DNA from: Hyphomicrobiales bacterium
GTDB lineage: Bacteria > Pseudomonadota > Alphaproteobacteria > Rhizobiales > Aestuariivirgaceae
Assembly (NCBI GenBank): GCA_026987255.1
Contig: JALSNA010000113.1
Coordinates: 1 to 16,362 of the forward strand
DNA length: 16,362 nt
Direction of reading: 5' to 3'
The translations under genes and the position numbers were made by a program. Positions 13,936 to 16,362 of this stretch are shown here, piece after piece (position 1 is the stretch's first letter; the number at the start of each line of letters is the position of its first letter). The notes beneath the pieces were generated by a model, which saw nothing but the letters and a program-made list of their open reading frames with translations, had not been told where the DNA came from and did no database searches.

Positions 13936-14793
13936 TTAGCCCTTTTCGCCGCCCGCGGGCGGCCTGGCCCAGGCGATGAAGGAAGGGTTGCGGTAGCCCT
14001 GGGGGGCTTTTCCGTAGATCAGCGGTTCGCCACCGGTGGTGAGCGTGATGCCGCCCGCGGCGCGCAAGATGGCGTCTCCGGCGGCGGTGTCCCATTCCAT
14101 GGTGGGGCCAAAACGCGGGTAGACATCCGCCAGGCCCTGGGCCAGCAGGCAGAACTTCAGGGACGATCCGGCGCTGAGCAGGCTCTTGACCGGCAATTCT
14201 TTCAGGAAGTCTTCGGTTTGCGCCGTCATGTGGGACTTGCTGGCCACGGCGCGCAGGCCGTCAGCGGGCGCAGGCGCGGTGGTGATGGGGGCAAAGGGGA
14301 TGTCCTCCCAGCCGGGCAGGGGGGCATCCGGATCAAAAACGGCATGGAGGGCCAGATCGGCAGCAGCGGTCAGCCACAGCTCCTTGCGGGCCGGGGCCAG
14401 GATGATGCCGAAGACGGGCGCGCCATCCTCCACCAGGGCGATGTTGACGGTGAAATCCGTTCCTTCGCGGATGAATTCCCTGGTGCCATCGAGGGGGTCG
14501 ACGAGGAAGAAACGGCGGCAAATGGTGGGCATTTCGCCGCGGCTGGCGGCTTCCTCGGCGATGATGGGGATATCCGGGGCAATCTTGTGCAAATCTTCCA
14601 GGATGATGTTTTCCGCCGCCGTGTCGGCTTCGGTCACCGGAGATGCGTCCGCCTTGGCGCGCACCTTGAAGCCGCCGCGCAGCACCGCCAGCTGGACCGA
14701 TCCGGCCGCATGGACGGCGCGGATCAGGGCGCGGGCGAGGCCGGTCATTTCCGTTCTGGATGTCTTGCCGGTCATGGCGGGATGGTCGCGCAT
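13936..14793 (-). CDS. cysQ: 3'(2'),5'-bisphosphate nucleotidase, CysQ type
   Basis: A 285-residue inositol-monophosphatase superfamily protein, probably hydrolysing 3'-phosphoadenosine 5'-phosphate (PAP) from sulfate assimilation. Metal-binding motifs are in order: Glu80-Glu81 in IIAEEAASRG, D99-P-L-D102-G-T (DPLDGTREF) and W234-D235-T-A-A-G. I chose ATG 14793, which has AGG five bases before its spacer end; alternatives are a GTG at 14808 and ATGs at 14775 and 14748, and 14748 would also give a family-like N-terminus. It converges on the diiron protein gene, with six bases between stops. An inositol phosphatase role cannot be excluded, but DPLDGTREF favours CysQ. Confidence 0.85.
   Translation of the reverse strand: MRDHPAMTGKTSRTEMTGLARALIRAVHAAGSVQLAVLRGGFKVRAKADASPVTEADTAAENIILEDLHKIAPDIPIIAEEAASRGEMPTICRRFFLVDPLDGTREFIREGTDFTVNIALVEDGAPVFGIILAPARKELWLTAAADLALHAVFDPDAPLPGWEDIPFAPITTAPAPADGLRAVASKSHMTAQTEDFLKELPVKSLLSAGSSLKFCLLAQGLADVYPRFGPTMEWDTAAGDAILRAAGGITLTTGGEPLIYGKAPQGYRNPSFIAWARPPAGGEKG
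13948..13963. other. 16-base perfect GC palindrome in the end of cysQ
   Basis: GCCGCCCGCGGGCGGC is fully self-complementary and lies in the last codons of cysQ, just past the end of the convergent operon. A T-run does not follow it on either strand, though AGGG..CCCT and four Ts (13929-13946) precede it on the + strand. It could slow transcription between the convergent genes, but canonical terminator form is missing. Confidence 0.3.
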
Positions 14794-14975
14794 TTGAACC
14801 TGCAACACAAGTCAAAAGCCGCCATGGCTTGGCCATATACCGGGCCTAAAGAGTTCATCTGCGGGCGGATCGTCATGGTTAAGGCTTCCTTAAGGGTGCC
14901 ATCCTTAGGATGGCGGGGAATCTGACAGGCTGTGTGGGCGAATGGTGACCACATGATTTTTGAAGGGCCGGCCCG
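14794..14975. promoter_or_regulatory. Divergent spacer between cysQ and the GH3 gene
   Basis: This 182-base spacer should contain both promoters, but I see no strong -35/-10 pair. It holds two adjacent perfect hairpins: TTAAGG-CTT-CCTTAA (14879-14893) and GCCATCC-TTA-GGATGGC (14898-14914). Neither is followed by Ts. A 10-base palindrome GGGCCGGCCC (14965-14974) lies between the ribosome site and the GH3 start. Confidence 0.5.
14898..14914. repeat. Perfect 7-base hairpin, second of a tandem pair
   Basis: GCCATCC-TTA-GGATGGC is a perfect inverted repeat four bases after another one (TTAAGG-CTT-CCTTAA, 14879-14893). Together they could form two stacked hairpins in the GH3 leader or serve as protein-binding sites. 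No T-run follows, so an intrinsic terminator is unlikely. Confidence 0.45.
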
Positions 14976-16362
14976 ATGAAAACCTCCTTGATGCTGCTTT
15001 CCGGCTGCCTCGTCCTGATCCTGGCTGTTGATGGGGAACAGAGCGCGCGCGCCGGTGGTGATCCGATTGGCGATTTCATCAGGAGCGGCAAGCTGGATTC
15101 CAAAAAGGCCAAGCTGCCCCCCTTGCGGCGCAACAATTTCAAGCCGGTGGGGGCGGAGTCCAGACCCAACAGGGCGGGAAAATCCGATCTTCTGCCGAAA
15201 GGGCGGATTGGGGCGGGCAAGACGCGTGGCGAGGCTCCGGCGGCAAAAGGCGCGCCAGGGGGGGATTTCGTGCCCGTTGCGCCAGGTGCGCACAAGACGC
15301 AACCCGTGGCGCACAAGGTTCCACCGGCGGGGCCAAGGCCTCTCTTTGCGCAAAGGGGGGCGCAGCGGCTGAAGCTGATGGCCGGGCAGATGGTCATGGT
15401 GGGCTTTCGCGGCACATCGGCGCAAGGCAAGGGGGTGCGGGCGGTGCTGGATGAAATCCGCCGCGGCGAGCTTGGCGGGGTGATGATCATGGGCCACAAC
15501 GTGCGCTCCATCGCCCAGTTGCAAACCCTGAGCCGCGCCCTGCGCAAGGCGGCCTGCATGGGCAGGCAGCCTGTGCCCTTCATCGCCATAGACCAGGAAG
15601 GCGGGCTGGTGCAGCGGCTGAAGACGACGCGCTATCCCTCGGCGAAGAAAATGGCCAGCCTGGGGCCGAAGGCGGCCGCTCAATATTACGGCAAGATGGC
15701 GCGGGAGCTGCGCGCGGCCGGGGTCAATGTCAATTTCGGGCCGGTGGTGGATGTGGATGTCCAGGGGCGGAAAAATCCCATCATCGGGCGCATGGGGCGC
15801 GCCTACAGCGCGGATGCGGCCAAGGTGACGCAATATGCGAAAATCTTCGTCCGCGCCCATCACAAGCAGGGCATCCTGGCGGTGGCCAAGCATTTCCCCG
15901 GTCATGGCAGCTCGCTGAGCGACAGCCACAAGGGGTTCACCGCCATTCCGGCCTGGAGCGCGAAACGGGAGCTTTTGCCCTATCGCAAGCTGGCAACGGG
16001 CAAGGATGCCGTGGACATGGTCATGGTGGGGCATTTGTACAACAAGGCCTGGGGGGCGCCGGCCAGTCTGTCCTACAAGGCGGTGAGCGGCATTTTGCGC
16101 CGTCAGGTGGGGTTTTCCGGCGTGGCCATCACCGACGACATGGAAATGGGCGCGATCCGCAAGAGCTATGGCTGGGGGCAGGCCATTCGCCTGGCGGTCA
16201 ATGCCGGGGAGGATATCTTGCTCTATTCCAACACGGCGCGGTATGATCCCTTCCTGGCCAGAAAGATACGCGATGGCATTCTCAAAGCCAATCCAAGGCG
16301 CATCGCCCAGGCCTATGGGCGCATCATGCGGCTGAAGGCCCGCCTGGGCGATCCCTGCCGGT
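14976..16362 (+). CDS. Exported glycoside hydrolase family 3 protein, NagZ-like (partial at 3' end)
   Basis: The frame is open from ATG 14976 (AAGGG eight bases upstream) to the window end, giving at least 462 residues. Residues 1-26 look like a signal peptide with possible cleavage after SARA; L8-S9-G10-C11 also resembles a lipobox, but it sits too early in the hydrophobic stretch to be convincing. Residues about 27-128 are a Pro/Lys/Ala/Gly-rich linker. The GH3 domain follows: D206-QEGG (AIDQEGGLVQRL), KHFPGHG (305-311) with D316-S-H318 matching the NagZ catalytic Asp-His loop, and D387-D388-MEMGA at the nucleophile position. NagZ-type enzymes remove N-acetylglucosamine from muropeptides; ordinary NagZ is cytoplasmic and about 340 residues, so an envelope role is inferred here. 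Confidence 0.88.
   Translation, partial: MKTSLMLLSGCLVLILAVDGEQSARAGGDPIGDFIRSGKLDSKKAKLPPLRRNNFKPVGAESRPNRAGKSDLLPKGRIGAGKTRGEAPAAKGAPGGDFVPVAPGAHKTQPVAHKVPPAGPRPLFAQRGAQRLKLMAGQMVMVGFRGTSAQGKGVRAVLDEIRRGELGGVMIMGHNVRSIAQLQTLSRALRKAACMGRQPVPFIAIDQEGGLVQRLKTTRYPSAKKMASLGPKAAAQYYGKMARELRAAGVNVNFGPVVDVDVQGRKNPIIGRMGRAYSADAAKVTQYAKIFVRAHHKQGILAVAKHFPGHGSSLSDSHKGFTAIPAWSAKRELLPYRKLATGKDAVDMVMVGHLYNKAWGAPASLSYKAVSGILRRQVGFSGVAITDDMEMGAIRKSYGWGQAIRLAVNAGEDILLYSNTARYDPFLARKIRDGILKANPRRIAQAYGRIMRLKARLGDPCR

Noticed and set aside
13929..13946. Intrinsic terminator after the diiron protein gene
   Set aside because: Only a four-base stem (AGGG/CCCT) before four Ts; too weak to call as a terminator.
14875..14925. 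Short leader peptide frame upstream of the GH3 gene
   Set aside because: Only 16 codons, coincides with the two hairpins, and has no clear ribosome site or attenuator features.
1..16362. tRNA or rRNA genes, CRISPR arrays, insertion sequences, phage genes
   Set aside because: No cloverleaf-like gene, no regularly spaced direct repeats, no transposase, integrase or phage motif was seen in any frame.

Overview
This is a GC-rich (roughly two-thirds G+C by eye) bacterial chromosome segment. It carries a 13-gene membrane complex that matches, gene for gene, the MBX/MBS respiratory complex known from Pyrococcus furiosus. The G+C content, FNR-type operator sequences and the style of the housekeeping genes suggest a proteobacterium, perhaps an alphaproteobacterium of the Rhodospirillales type. 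That placement is an inference and not firm. The oxygen-sensitive enzymes and anaerobox-like sites point to anaerobic or microaerobic expression.

Layout. Positions 2-145 hold the 3' end of an unidentified + strand gene. A tungsten-type aldehyde:ferredoxin oxidoreductase (AOR) lies on the - strand (155-1990). A 455-base divergent regulatory region (1991-2445) holds two FNR/anaerobox-like sites 33 bases apart, an extended -10 candidate for the AOR gene, a large imperfect inverted repeat that could fold into a structured 5' leader of the AOR mRNA, and a 15-base palindrome. From 2446 to 13929 there is one tightly packed + strand operon, with most genes joined by ATGA stop/start overlaps. Its order is MrpE-, MrpF-, MrpG-, MbhD-like, fused MbhE/MbhF-like (MnhB), MrpC/NuoK-like, MrpD-like antiporter, second antiporter with a C-terminal extension (H'), NuoH-, NuoB-, NuoC-, NuoD-like, then a two-cluster ferredoxin subunit fused to a GltD/NfnL-type FAD-NAD(P) module, and last a rubrerythrin-like diiron protein. 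A CysQ-type phosphatase (- strand) and a secreted glycoside hydrolase family 3 protein (+ strand, running off the window end) follow.

How it may work. The NuoD-like subunit lacks the paired cysteines that hold nickel-iron in hydrogenases, so this is not a hydrogenase. The NuoB-like subunit keeps the CxxC arrangement of the hydrogenase/MBX branch and not the CC pair of true complex I. AOR would oxidise aldehydes and reduce ferredoxin. The membrane complex could then move electrons between ferredoxin and NAD(H), or from either to a sulfur/disulfide acceptor at the NuoD-like site, while the Mrp-type subunits move H+ or Na+. The flavoprotein fused to the MbxN-like subunit is the most striking feature, because it hard-wires nicotinamide chemistry to an MBX-type complex. 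The direction of electron flow and the substrate cannot be decided from sequence alone.
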